Of a DNA stretch of 64,000 nt, positions 1 through 12,512 are shown one piece after another. The notes beneath the pieces were generated by a model, which saw only the letters and a list, made by a program, of their open reading frames with translations, had not been told where the DNA came from and did not search any database. The stretch covers positions 124,001 to 188,000 of the forward strand of contig MU270057.1 of assembly GCA_021432635.1 (NCBI GenBank), given 5' to 3'. A program made the position numbers and the translations under genes. The stretch's first letter is position 1, and each line of letters opens with the position of its first letter. The stretch comes from Thozetella sp. PMI_491. Lineage: Eukaryota > Ascomycota > Sordariomycetes > Chaetosphaeriales > Chaetosphaeriaceae.

Positions 1-308
1 TTGGTCCCACTAGAAACACCGCAAAACCAATAGCTACCCAATTAAGCATGCACATCGAGTACCAAAATATAGAATGCATCAATCCCACACGAATATACAG
101 CACATGACGCTGGGCTGATCTAGGGAAATGGGAAGAAAGTGAAATACCTCAACACATACATTCAATGTATATACATTTCCAATATCGGCACGACACCAGC
201 GGTATTGTCTTAACGAATTTGCAGTTTTTTATTCTTCAGCGGGCTTTTCCGTCCTTGCGATTGTACCCTTGTATAACAACAGCCTACGCAGCATACACTT
301 TTATCTGC
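1..308. other. Left edge, non-coding
   Basis: No gene is visible. This is the 3' flank of the GH79 gene, which reads leftward and stops just inside this edge. Only short ORFs without homology features are present. Confidence 0.5.
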
Positions 309-1991
309 CTAGTTGACCGTGACTATGACTGCTTCGCTGTTAGGTACTGTTAAAGAGAGTACGCCGTTAGTTACCGTCATAGTGGTCTGTTGTGCGGCGC
401 CCGTTGTGTAGTGCCCTTTGCCTTGGTCGATGGAATAGCTCCACTGCTCCCCGGCCCAACTAACATTGCTGGTCGGACCACCAAAGTCGTATCCCATAGC
501 CGCGACGCCCTTATCCGCATGGAGACTGCGGACCACGGCCGATTTCACAGCGGTTCCCAGTGAAAGATTGAAGGTAACAGATCCTCTGGTGTTACCCACA
601 AGGGCTGCGTTAGTAGCATTGTAAATGCGCATATTGACGAGGGCAACCCTGAGCAGCTTGCTAGTAGAACCATCGTACATAGCATATGCGCTCAGTAAGG
701 GAATCCCGGTGCCCAAGTTGATCTCAGTCACCGCAGCATTGGTCTCAGAGCCAATAAAATCTGCCACAAACATGGCGGCGGGGAAGGGAGCCCGGACTTG
801 GGGCCCGGGGCTATTCGTGCCACCCGTGCTATCCGGGTTCCAGAACACACGCCTCGACGTAGGGGCTCCGCAGAGGTTGGCTACTCGGTTGATCTTTCGT
901 GCCATTGCCGCCAGGTTGAAGTCGACCGCCCAAAGGGTGTAGCCGAAACCACCGGAAAATTCGATCGGGGCGCCACCGAGAACGGCCGCATCCTCAGCCA
1001 TTACGAATGGGATGTTGAGGTTCCGCGAAGCGGTAATGTCAGGTATGAACAAGTTGAAACGCTCAGTGATTGCCGTGTGATTCAAAACGAGACCTATCAC
1101 AAATATTAGCTACAGTAACTCCGCCATCGAGCTAGGGGGCCGGCAAGAACGCACTCTGCATATTTGCATCCGTCCAATCCGGGGTATCCATGATTTGGTA
1201 ATAGTGCTCGGCAGTACTTTTGATCAGGCCGTTGTTGGCAATACCGGCTGCTAAAATGTCCTGGCTGTTTTCATGCGAGCAGGTTAGAGAACAGTGTCCA
1301 TTGACACAGCGGAGCGGATGGCATACACTGAATAATAGGCGCCATTTTTCACGGTCCCACTGGCAGTGTTTCCTGCCTGGAAGATCCTCGCAGCGGTACC
1401 GCTCAGGCTCAAATTTGCCACGATGGCAGATTGAAGACTCAGGGCTGCGCTAGTGTATCGCGCAGCGCCTCCGGGATAAATGAATTCGACCTCATTCCCA
1501 AGGGCAATAGAAGCCACTCGCGCTCCGTTATCCAGAGCTTTCCAAGCTTGATACACAAAGTCCACCGTGTTTGTGGTGTTTATCGGATTGTTTAGCGGTG
1601 CTTGTATGATCATCATGGCGTCTTTGAACCGTTTGTAGCCGTTGAAAAAGCTAGGCCCAAGCAAATAGGTGGCGGTGGATGACCCGCATGACCCCGAGAC
1701 GCAGGCCTTCTCTGCTGCGAGATTCGGGTCGAACTGGAAGTAGTCGCCGCCTGTACCCCCGACGCGAAGGAAAGGGGGCAAGGTCATGCGACCCGCTAGG
1801 GCACTGACGAGATTTTCGGAGAAGTCATTGGCGAAGTTGTTCAGGAAGGCCGACTCGATGCCAAATCCCACGAAGTCCTTAGGCACAACGAACGCATCGG
1901 TCGGCTTTGCGGTCGGGACAACGACGGAGAAGGTGCTGGTGAGAGCCATTGTGGCCGGAACCAAGCACACGAAAGGGATGCTGGGCTTCAT
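309..1991 (-). CDS. Secreted GH79 glycoside hydrolase (beta-glucuronidase-like)
   Basis: Exons 1991-1329, 1260-1155 and 1093-309 join in frame to 517 aa. The introns are 68 and 61 nt. The start opens a hydrophobic signal-peptide-like stretch (about residues 3-22). Residues 36-52 (VPKDFVGFGIESAFLNN) match the opening strand of the family barrel. GH79 is a clan GH-A retaining family, so two Glu are expected: Asn166-Glu167 (IALGNE) fits the acid/base and Glu290 (PFVMAED) the nucleophile. The last ~200 residues look like the beta-sandwich GH79C domain. The family removes glucuronate or 4-O-methyl-glucuronate from arabinogalactan and similar glycans outside the cell. No functional link to the aromatic genes is evident. 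Family assignment is fairly secure, exact substrate is not. Confidence 0.82.
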
Positions 1992-4706
1992 CTTTCAACG
2001 CGGGCGGAGCGTGAAAAGTGGCTTGTCCCCTTCAAACAAGCGCAGCTATCCATCTATAATACCAAGGGGTTCATCGGTATATTAGTACGGCTCAGAGGCT
2101 GCCGCCGATCAGGCAGCTTCGCCTCTATAAACAATCCTACAGGATGACAACGCGTGTTCGGACCCTTGAGCGGGAGATCAACCCAATAGAATTTGCCGGA
2201 AGTTGCCCTACCGGCTCCATCTTTCCCTCGGACGGAAATCATAGTCCAGCTAAGGCGGCCGCTAACGTCGGAGCCGATCCCCATTCTGGTTGAGATCCCG
2301 ACGGCCGCCGACACCCGACAGGCGAAAATTATGCTCCTAGGGGCTCGATTAGAGAGCCTCTAGCCCTGTATCTTGCTGACGATAAGGGTATAATAGGACA
2401 CCTTATATCAAATTTAGACCTGGGCCAGGCACATGGACTGACTAACCGTTGACACCAAGGGTGCAATTATTACTAAAGCCCGAAACTGCAAGACTCGGAG
2501 ATGCATCACATCTGCAGGTACTGGGAACGAAGATCGTAGTTCACTCCATCGGTTCCTGCTGAAAGTACCAGTTTCCCAATAGCCCATACATACCCGGGTA
2601 AGGCAACACTTTAGGAATACCTATTAGCAGGGAAAAATCGTAGAACATAGAGCGTCTGCACCTATTTAGCGGCGACCATAACCATGACGAGGTCTCCGTA
2701 TACACTCCAGCATGGTTAACTGAATAGAGGGTCGTACTTTACTCTTCAAGAGTCGTAAAAAGCTGCGACCAGGAATTTAGCTTGGCGGAAAAGAGAGCGG
2801 AAACCCGTTAGATAGCATCGTGTCGGCTGTGTTGAGAAGTGGGCTACCTCGTTTGAGATGGAATTTCGAACGAGCCGCGTTCGGGAACGCTTAAGTTACT
2901 TACAATGAAATTCTAGATCAAGTTATAATTTTAGGCCTCCATATCGAGCTCCCCCTTCATCGTGGAAACGTATTCGTTGAAGACCCAAAAGTGGCACCTT
3001 AGCATTGTCTGCATTACCGGGGATTAAAGTTCTTCTTAGTTCTAACTCTGATCAGGCTAGATGTTTGACAGAGCAGGCAAAGTAAGTATATGCAAGCATT
3101 TAAACACAGATGTGGCAGCGGCTCTTATACAGCATCCCATTAGCTTACCGTTAACATGATACCACCGTAGCGTCATTTCTTACGAGTGCATTAATAGTAG
3201 CATAGGTGCGACCTGTGTGCAGGCTCAGACATCGGGCTACTATATACATCTCCCCCTGCACTGTTACTACCAACCTAGTAAGCGTGTCGTGAGAAGTCAA
3301 AGCTCATTAAATGCCCGATCGGAACGACATACTGCTGACATGGGTCGTGGCTGGGTATACCCTACCGGCTTTCTCATATCCGAGATGTGTTAATCCGACC
3401 TTTTCAACAAGTGTATGTAGCTGGCGTAGTTGTGGTCGGCCTTGCCTATGTGCCTGCCACAGCAAGCAGGCGTTTTGCAACGTATGTTGCGTGAAGCTCC
3501 TTATTCTTTAAGGTTGCTTGCTGGGAGATCCACTAAGTGGCTATCAAAGCTCGTGTGATCTCCTGATACGAGTTATCCGAGCGGTAGAGCTCCCTCTCTA
3601 CCCGTATCTAGATCAGATATTAATCCATTCTTTATGTGGCGTCTTCCTACACGCAGTTGTGTCATAGTGTATGCCAACCGCGATACCACACCTTCCCTTT
3701 CCAAGACGCCTTGGACGAAGCCAATAGAAGTGACTCGACCCCAAGATATGAACTATAGGCAGAACGCAGGCGATCTACTAGGATCGGATCTCAGTAGTTC
3801 CAAAGGCGGTTGCAGGTATCCTTTCCTATCTTGGACTTCCGGATTCGCGGATTCCGCCTCCAAAGTTAAATATACGTGCAAATTTGTGGAATTTTAGTAA
3901 CCAAGGGGAGGACGCGTTAAGTAAGCCGCCTAGGGCCTGCCAGAGCGCAATAAATGCGACCCCGTGGGGGCCGAAAGATTAGGCATGGCGGCTGACTATC
4001 GTAGCTCCGACCCGCTCTACTGCGATGGACGCAGCGCGCTCCTTGAGTCCACAGCAGATATCACCAGTCTGGTTGCGGCACGGGTCTTCTCAATTATCTC
4101 TTGCACACGACCTAGCCAGTCATAGTGATACGATACCCGCCTTGCTCTGCAGGGGTTTTGAGATTCGGCCCCGACTGCCTTGTTAGACATCTATCATAGT
4201 ACTATTGTTACTCTTAGTGGTCTAGATGCGCTTGGCAATCTTGGCACTACCGATTCTAACATAGTCAATGTAACTACACCCTCACACGGCGCAAATTAGC
4301 TCTACTCCTTTCTGCACAAACTCATCGCTGTCATAGATACATATACGGAATATGCACCACGTATTTGGACGATTATTGGGACTTGAGTCCCGTAAATTAG
4401 CAGCCCTGCCAAGGTGCAGCAACCAGGTCACATTGCAGGCTAATTGCTCAGGAAACCCCTGCCGGGACCACAAATGACTACATCCCTAGTGAATCTAGAT
4501 GTAGGTGCAGGTTGAACTAGATTAGGTGCATATATATGGTCTAGAGCTCGGCGCGATAGTCAAGAAACAAGGGGGTACTGAAGGTGGGTAAGGGTAGGAT
4601 TGTAAGGCCTCCCATAAAGTTAAAGACCGCTTATCTCTCGCTCTTAATCGCCGTGAAGCAATATCTCGGGAGCACTATAGACACAGTCTTTCACCTTCCT
4701 CCTGCT
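1992..4706. other. 2.7-kb gene-free stretch between two secreted-protein genes
   Basis: I see no supportable gene. ORFs of 60-90 codons at 2054-2314, 3311-3511, 3634-3897 and 4282-4473 lack domain motifs and splice continuity. The left few hundred bases should hold the GH79 promoter and the right few hundred the promoter of the SGNH gene. No tandem repeats, long inverted repeats or tRNA-like folds were noticed. Confidence 0.5.
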
Positions 4707-7700
4707 ATGGCTATTACTCTGCTGCGAGCATGGCTCGCAATCCTAATTCTCATAATAAGCTCTACAGCTGCCTCTCCTCGGCCAGCTATCCCTCGTAGCA
4801 ATTCCTTGCTATATTCGAATTCCAGCGTGGCTCTTGGAGATGTATCAACACTAGCGGCAAAGCCATTTTACCTCCGGGTGGCGCCTCTAGGAGCTTCAAT
4901 TGTCAACGGCTATCTGTCCTCTGACGGAAATGGATTCCGCAAACCCCTTAGGGACCAGCTCCGCCAAGAAGGATGGCCCGTCAATATGGTCGGCGGTATC
5001 AAGACTGGCACCATGGCCGACAACGACAACGAAGGTCACATTGGATATCTGATTCAATATATGATCGGCTTCGCCCTGCCCAATCTCATACCTTTACAGC
5101 CTAACCTAGTGTTGATCAACGTCGGTACTAACAACGCCATCCAAGACAATGACGTTGCAATTGCTTCGGATCATTACATAGAGGTGGGCTTTTCACAATG
5201 TCACGTCTCTTTTCTAACGTCTGATTGTGCCAATCTATCCGAGTATCTGACCTGGAAATCCTCTAGCTTCTTGATAAACTATGGGAGCAGATACCTGGCG
5301 CTACTGTCATTATTTCAACATTGATACCAAACAAAGTCGATGCAGCAAACACTCGTGCCGAGGCTATCAACGTGCAGCTACGTACTACGGTGATGAGCCA
5401 TTACACTGCGCTGGGCAAGAAGTTGTTTCTGGCCGATATGAATGATGGCTTCATTACTAAAGCGGACCTTAATGATGATACCCACCCAACTGATTATGGC
5501 TACAAGAAAATGGCGTCAGTGTGGTGGTCAGCATTTCAGTCGGTCGAGTCTAAGGGCTGGCTAACAGCACCACCTGATGTTGGCATTCCAGACACCCCCA
5601 CCTCCTACACATGCCCTAAAGTGTATGGACAAGAAGACGGCAATTATCAAATCCAACTAGGCAGCGGCACTGATGACGGCAACTACGTTCACAAATCACA
5701 GGACCAAGGCGTCGTCTGGAGGCTGCCCTTTCTCAGCCCCGCAGTGGATTCAACTCTTGATGGTTTCTTCTTCGCCCAGCTCGTGAATGCTGGCGGAAAC
5801 CCCAACAGGGGCGGCGAAGTCGACGAAATTATATGGGCCCAGGCCAGTGGCTCTTCTTGGTCTTGGATGTTCTGGACCAACAACAACAATAATAATTTCG
5901 GCACTCAAGTCAATTTCGACCCCGGTATCAATTGCGCGCCCAGGTCTGCGCGTTTTGCCGACCTAAACAACGACGGCCTAGATGACTTCATCTGCATCGA
6001 TCATGGCGCCCTTCGAGCCTCAATCAACCGAGGAGGCAACCCTCCAAGATTTGAGAACATTGGCGTCGTATGACACCTTACGCTCCTTCCTCATCCTTTG
6101 TTCGCTGTTCGCTGACCTGGTGGCTTCAGATCGCCGCCACGCCTGCTTTCTGGACTGATGACTTCTACACTGCCGACTTGGTCCACCTGGCAGATATCGA
6201 TGGGGATGGCCGCGCGGACTGGTGTCTCTTTGTCTTTCCCGGTGTGATCACCTGTCAAAGAAATGGCGGACAAGGAGACATGCCTAGTTGGGTTGACTTT
6301 TCCACCGGCAGCCCGGGCTGGACTCTGGTCTTTCCCGTCAAGGAGAACCGAGGTAATCCGCTTGGAGTCAACCTAGTCGATATCAATGGAGACTTCAAGA
6401 GTGACTGGCTATATATGGATAACACAGGCAAGATCGACACCTCCATAAACCAACGAGGCACCGGAACTGGCATGGTTCCGGACTGGAACTATGCTGGGTT
6501 TACTCACGACGGGATAAGCGGCGTGACTAATGGCAATAGCGCCTTCAAATTTGGTCGCATGTATGGAAGCGGTAGGCGAGACGTAAGGAAATCCTCGCTC
6601 TCATGAAGTCTGGTCGAACACATTTCTGACATAAATTTGTAGTATATCTATCTTCGACACGCCAATGTCGGAAGCGACAATCGTGGTACAGTGGAATTGC
6701 GCATCTGGAAGAATCTTGGCTCGGGTGGGACGTATCTCAAAGGAGATGGAACTCATTACTGCGATATGAATGGAGACGGAACTGACGACTATATTTGGGT
6801 TGGCCCTAATGGAGAGATCGACATATATTTGAACATTGGCCTGCGGCCCTACTGGGAGAACCACCAGGGCGTGACCACCTTGGGTGTTCCCAGAAAGACG
6901 ATCCACCTAGCCGATCTTGATGGAGATGGGAGGTGTGATGTGAGTATCTATGCCTGAATGGGGTGCAATCCCTTAGGCACTCGTCAACTTTACTAACTTC
7001 GACTTAACAGTTCCTCTCTGTTGATAAAGTAACCGGTGCAGTACGCATGTGGCTTAACAACTGGGACGGTTCCTCCCGGACATGGAAATTTGTCGACCAA
7101 GGCATCGTCTCTGGTTCAGCGGGTTGTAGCCAGGGCTATGGTGTAATCGAAAACGACCTGGGTGTCCGGTTCGCAGATCTAACCGGTGACAAGAAAGCGG
7201 ATTATCTCTGTATTGAGAAGAATGGGCATGTCACAGGCTATCTCAACAGGGGCATGTCCTCTGGCAAAGTCAACTTCGAAGATATTGGCCAGATCAAGAT
7301 TGCTACAAATTACGACCGCCAGAATGTTCGCTGGAACGATGTCAACGGTAAGCATGGATAACGCTGACGGGCTGAGGGAGTTGTGCGGCTGACAGTCCGT
7401 TCTAGGGGATGGGAGGGCCGACCTTCTCTACATTGACAACTATAGCGGTGACACGACAGTCTGGTTGAATGCCGGAGAGATCCCGACCGGGGGTAGTCAT
7501 TTTAAGTGGGACATTCAAGGACCTCTCTACAAGGGTTGGGATCGCGGCTCCAATATGAATTTCGGGGCTCTTGGTGGCCAAGGTCGAGCTGATATTATAC
7601 AAGTCGTCCCCCGTTCTAATACTGCTTGGGTAGCCTACAACAAATGCCCGGTCACAGGCACAGGCGGAGACGACCCGGGCATGGGGGACCCCGGATTACC

Positions 7701-7722
7701 AGCCTATACTCCAAAACGTTAA
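4707..7722 (+). CDS. Secreted SGNH/GDSL hydrolase fused to FG-GAP/VCBS repeats
   Basis: Six exons (4707-5183, 5267-6067, 6130-6582, 6643-6939, 7011-7347, 7406-7722) keep one frame and give 893 aa. The start was chosen at the ATG opening a signal peptide (residues 1-22, LLRAWLAILILIISST); the ORF is open further upstream but has no signal there. Residues ~56-250 form an SGNH hydrolase: block I PLGASIV with Ser64, block III VGTNNA with Asn142, block V DDTHP with Asp230 and His232. The rest carries at least seven calcium-loop-like repeats of the type D.NGDG.ADL (for example ADLNNDGLDDF, ADIDGDGRADW, NDVNGDGRADLL), the FG-GAP/VCBS pattern of a beta-propeller. An extracellular esterase or acetyl-esterase with a binding propeller is likely. 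Block I has Ala where GDSL enzymes have Asp, as in many fungal members. Confidence 0.85.
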
Positions 7723-8253
7723 ACAGTTGTCAGTAATTGAAAGTAATGCGTAGGACCCCTTATATCACAGCTCTGCAGCGAACGAGAGTAAGAGAGTTAA
7801 TATATATATAATCGATGCATCTCTATCTGCCATTCCATAACATTCTGTTGTATTGACATAGCTTCGGGTGCCACATTGGTCTTTAAACCTTCTATTGTCT
7901 TGTTGGAATATAGTCAACCTGATAGAAAGAAAGCCCAACATGGTATCACAGAACTTGCTTCTCCAAAACACCTCATACCGTACAGAGGGTTCCCCCCTCC
8001 AAGAGGCTTCTTCGGTGAGATCTTGGTGCCTGAGTTTGGGTTGCACTATCATTTACAACAACCGGGAGATTGACCATTCTCGACACTGAAAGGGGCAATG
8101 TCCCACGAGCCGACTCTACGGCCTAGGAACCTCCCCTCGGGAAGAAAAAAACCGCTGCAATGCCCTGTAGTCCATTTCTTTCTCAATTTAAACTATATAC
8201 TGGGGTGCTCCTCGTCGCTGATAGGAATAGAAGGCCAAGTCTTTAATCCTAAC
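7723..8253. other. Convergent 3' flanks
   Basis: This 531-bp spacer separates two convergent genes and should hold both polyadenylation regions. Apart from a short TATATATATA run near 7800, nothing distinctive was seen. Confidence 0.5.
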
Positions 8254-10030
8254 CTACTTGGAGGTATCATCGGTCCGTATATCTGGAATAGGATCGGGGA
8301 TTGACGGGGAACAAATAGCTGGTAGATATCCGTCTGTTAGAACCGTCTCGTCTAGATCGATATCAGAGAGAGCTTCTCTTGGAAACCTCTTGTATCCAGT
8401 GTAGCCTCTGAGAGCCTGCAAGACACCAAGATCTCGGCCAATCTTTAGCAGTGCATCTTTGGCAACAGCTCGGTGCTGCGCTGGAACCGTAGGTATCATG
8501 AACATGGACGTCAGAGGCCACACCAATCGCATGCCAACATAGCCAGCAGACGGCGAATCTAGGTCTAGATCCGATGCGCAGCCACCCAATAGTATAGGTA
8601 GACCTTCAATAATGTCTGCTGAGATGCAAGCGGTGTTATATAGACACTGCCTACGCTGCCATGTCAATGCCTCTGGGCTGTACGGCGAGTTCGGCGCATG
8701 TTCGACTAGGCTGGAAAGCAAGATGATAACATAGTTCAGTTTGATCCTACAGCCGCACCAAGAGGTCCGGTAACCACGGTAAATGCCATCTCGCGGCTGT
8801 TGAGGCATCCACGGGCTCATTACTTCGGCTTCTTCTGCCAGGTATGCAGTGTCAGGGTAGACTTCGCAAGCCTCGGGGAACTTGGAATCGACGATTAACG
8901 GCATCGCTAACTCAAATAGCGAGCATGCGGTGCTGATGAACCTCGCGACGTTCAACAGTGTTTCTTCTTCCGGTGTAAGGAACGCCTGGAGTCCGTTGAG
9001 CCAGACAGTTAAATCCGCTGGACATCGGACGTTGGATATCATACATTGGATTTGCTTCTGAATATTAGCGCGTACTCACTATATTGAAGGTCGAAGGTCT
9101 TGGTGCGTACAATCGTGTTGTAGATAGTCCAAAACATCTGGCGAACAAAAGGGTCCGCTAGGTTAACGAGACCTCTGTTGCGGAGAAGACTCGTCAGGCC
9201 CGCAAAATGGACTACCAACGCGTTCGGGTCTGATCCGCGCTTCTCAAAGCCTCCGACAAGGACCTACCCGAGTACTGCATTAGCGAGTGAAAGGAAAAGC
9301 GGACCAATGAGTTTCTTGCCTCGTTCAGTCCCAATAGCCACACCGCTGCGATTGTGGCGTCTTCTTTGCACCTGAGATCGTCGTTGATGGCGGCCTGGAC
9401 CGCCTGTAGAGAGTTCCCCAAGTAGGTGGATACTTCTCTTTTATCCCGAGGGGCATTGTACCGATTCCCCATGTAGGTCCTAGCAAAAACATGGCTCACA
9501 AGCGCGAGAGGGTGGCCTTCTGGAACGCTCCCGAGGAGACGGGTGAAAAAGGGCAGGGAAGAAAAACATTCCATCACCAGTGGAATCGAGTGTGCTGTCC
9601 ACTGCTCTTTCACCGAGGCCGCCGGTGGCAACAGAGCCGGTAGGCTGCGAACATTATAGAAAGTCGACACCGGCAAGGGCTCAGTGCGTCCGTGCGGAGG
9701 TCTAACAGGACCAGTGGCGACTCCAGCAGGCGCGAGACTGCATGGCTCACTGGTCCCGGGCGATGTGCAGCGAATCCGCGAGCCCTCCTCGGCGTCAGCA
9801 TACGTGTTGCGGAAGACGAATTCTTTCTTGTCTCGGTAGCCTGGGCATTCGGCTCCATATTTCAAGCATCTCTGGCATTTCGGCCTCCCAAGATCACACT
9901 GTACTTGGTAGGTTAGCCTCGATCGTGCCTCTGGTCAGCCAGATTCCGCCAAAGGTTCAACCAGGCCCACCTTCACTCGCCTGCGCCGACAAAGATGGCA
10001 GTCCTGGCTCGGCTTCCCAACGTTCGGCAT
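8254..10030 (-). CDS. Zn2Cys6 transcription factor (regulator 1)
   Basis: Exons 10030-9971, 9898-9320, 9263-9080 and 9017-8254 give 528 aa. The N-terminus is a compact zinc binuclear cluster with Cys11, Cys14, Cys21, Cys28, Cys31 and Cys38 (CHLCRRRRVKCDLGRPKCQ), split by intron 1 right after Lys20. The remainder is helical and resembles the poorly conserved middle region of short (~500 aa) fungal regulators of the type often divergent from FAD monooxygenases. The second intron only keeps the frame if a GC donor (GAG|GCAAGA) and the acceptor GGGTAG are used, so this is a GC-AG intron. The gene is head-to-head with an FAD monooxygenase 485 bp away, which makes that gene its most likely target. 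Nuclear DNA-binding role is known for the family; target is inference. Confidence 0.85.
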
Positions 10031-10515
10031 AATCGCAGAATTGGCAAAGGATCCTATCCTGTTCAAGACCTAGAGCGCTTATTGATACATTCTAGGTAGC
10101 CGGCTTCACCGAGCAGAAATCTCCCAACCTCTCTTGCCGTCTTGAAAATGGTGGCGGGCGATGCTTCCCAATTTCCACTTTGCCTGGTGCAGATTTCAGA
10201 GACGGATGCAGTGACCCACACGGCCCCACAAGCTCGAAAGGGGTTTCCCAAAACGGCTGAGCGTCCGAATAGCTGTATTCGCCTATCGAGTAGAATAGTT
10301 CGAGAGCCTCAGCCCAGGTCATGGGCCAACTATCAAGGGTCTCACTCCTTGATGCAGGGACTAGAGCTACAAATAACCCAATCCTCCCCAGTTCGCCCAT
10401 ACTGAGGGCGATGCGCTCTAGGCATGATCTACCGCCAGTCCTTCCGACGGCCCACATCGACGTTCAGCTGCCATCTCCACTATCGACACTACCAAGCCCA
10501 GAGCGCTCAGCGGCA
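10031..10515. promoter_or_regulatory. Divergent promoter, regulator 1 / FAD monooxygenase
   Basis: The 485-bp divergent region serves both flanking genes. No palindromic CCG/CGG operator of the kind seen elsewhere in the window was found. A 121-codon reverse ORF (10092-10457) crosses it but has no domain or splice support. Confidence 0.5.
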
Positions 10516-11833
10516 ATGAACAACATCCAGAAGGTACGAGGGTCTGTATTCTCCAATACGTGTATTGATGCTAACATCTAATCTCGTGTAGGTCATCATC
10601 ATCGGGGGTGGCCCAGCAGGGCTGCTAGCCGCCCTACGACTGCAGCAAGCGCATCGAATCACGCCGGTGATCTACGAAATACGCCCGCAACCTACTACTC
10701 TTGGGGGATCTGTAGGCATACCTCCAAATGGACTGAGACTTCTAAGTCGTTTGGGGCTCTACGAGAGTATTTTAGCCAAGGGTGCGGAGACACCAGATAT
10801 GCTCGTGCACTCTCTGAAAGGAGAAGACCTAGGCCAAATATCCATGATATCGTGGAGTAAGCATCAGACAGGCTTTGGATACGTCCGAGTCAGGAGAACC
10901 GATCTGGTCGATGTGCTACTTGAGGCTATCGGCAAGACAGGAATTCCTATTCACAATGGCAAGCACTTAGTTGGCATCGAGGAGAAGGACGACCAAGTTC
11001 TAGTTTCGTTCTCGGACGGCGCCCAGGACAGTGCCGACCTCCTCCTGGGTTGCGATGGCATACACTCCGCGGTACGTAGGCTTCATGTCGATTCGGAATG
11101 CGTCCCGGAGTACTCGGGTATTGCGAACATGTACTCGCTCATATCTGCGTCGGAGCTACCGCCCACGGCCTCCGCGTTGAAAGGGCTTAATACGACCCTA
11201 ACGTCCGATGGGCTCATTGCGATCTCTCCCACCTCGCCGAACGGCGACCTTTATTGGTTCTTTTCTCGTCAAGTTGCCCTCCCCGCTACAGAGGATGCTC
11301 ACGAAGGGTGGGAAGAGCGCGGAAAGCAAGAGACGGAAACTTGGAAGTCTACCCTTTTAGGTCTCTTTGGCCCCGAGCAGAGTGAGTGGAACGGCGTGCT
11401 ACGCAGTGTCGTCGAAAAAACGGAAAGCATCAAGTTCTATCCCATCTACAAGGTTCCTACCAATACAAATTGGTTCAAGGGTCACTGCCTCTTGCTTGGG
11501 GACGCCGCTCACGCCATGCCACCTCACGCCAGCCAAGGAGTGTCTATGGCGCTTGAGGACGTGTTTCTTCTTTCAAAGATGCTCGAGAAGCCGTGGGGCC
11601 GGCTTGAAGACGGGCTGCGAGAATACGAGCAGAAGCGAAAAGCCAGGACGAAGGACGTGTTACACACGGCAGAGCAAAATGGCACAATTCGGCAGAAAAC
11701 TACCCCGTGGGGTTTGTGGGCGAAGGAAAAGGTGATATCTGGAGGCTTGCATGCGCACAAGGCACTTGGGCTGGATAAGATGGGACTGCACCAGAAATAT
11801 CTTGTATACGATGTTGAGAATGAGCAGTTCTAG
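10516..11833 (+). CDS. FAD-dependent aromatic monooxygenase (group A)
   Basis: Exon 1 (10516-10533) encodes six residues and exon 2 (10592-11833) the rest, 419 aa in all. Class A flavoprotein hydroxylase fingerprints are in order: GGGPAG at residues 11-16 for the FAD ADP part, CDGIHSAVR with Asp161-Gly162 for the DG motif, and GDAAHAMPPHASQG with Asp310 for the GD motif. Such enzymes use NAD(P)H and O2 to hydroxylate phenolic acids, sometimes with decarboxylation. The neighbouring 2,3-dihydroxybenzoate decarboxylase, catechol dioxygenase and a second monooxygenase suggest a salicylate-type substrate; one attractive option is 3-hydroxylation of salicylate to feed the decarboxylase. The product is not determined by the sequence. 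It is probably controlled by the divergent regulator. Confidence 0.85.
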
Positions 11834-12512
11834 TAAGGTTATAGCGTTCTTCATCAAGATAGTGGGCCGGAGTTGGCGAGTTATCGCGTGGTTCTGGATC
11901 TCCAATCTTCCTTGAATGGAGTTCGGAGCATCGAACAGAACTGCTCTGTCATATTCTGTGTAGAGGTCTCGAGACGCGCCGTAGGGCAAACAATGATCGA
12001 CTAGCCGCAGTACAGACTCTCGTGTGAAGTGTAATCCACATGGGCCCTAATGTTGACGCCCCTTGTAGGACATGCTGCATGGTGCGGGACAGGTATAGCT
12101 TGTCTCCAGGCTGCAGGTTTCCAAGCTGCAGGCCAGTAGCCGCAGGTCGGAGTCAAGACCCAAGTACTGCGCATCCATTGGGTGCCCGTACGTCAGCTCG
12201 ACAGAGCATGATAATAAGCAGTAAGCTTGGAGGATCCCTATTACCGTTGAATTACAGGGCTGAAACAAGGCCATCAGCTGGCTGTGGGTCCAAATATTTG
12301 AACGCTAACCACCTTCAGATAATCCATTCGAAGTGCAGCCTTGGCATTGTCAAAATGGAAGAGATGGCCTACCGGCAAGTTCTGCTGGCAGGCTACCTCC
12401 CAGGCTTGGAAAAAAAAAAGTATATTACTTGCCGTGTCGTCGATTGCCTTGATATCTTTGTCTACCATCTTAAGATACTGTACATTTCTTTTGTTTTCTT
12501 TCATACCTCAAC
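11834..12512. other. Intergenic, no gene seen
   Basis: This 679-bp stretch lies downstream of the monooxygenase and upstream of the membrane-protein gene. ORFs in it (for example 12040-12606) run through the real start region and show no domain features. A short A run (A10 near 12410) and a pyrimidine-rich stretch precede the next ATG, as is usual for fungal promoters. Confidence 0.45.

Noticed and set aside
3311-3897. Two small plus-strand ORFs (66 and 87 codons) in the 2.7-kb gap
   Set aside because: Both lack domains and splice partners; chance ORFs of this size are expected.
10092-10457. 121-codon reverse ORF between regulator 1 and the FAD monooxygenase, protein-like in parts
   Set aside because: It fills the divergent promoter, has no domain motif I recognise and no splice link to either neighbour. 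A small gene or relic is possible but not supportable.
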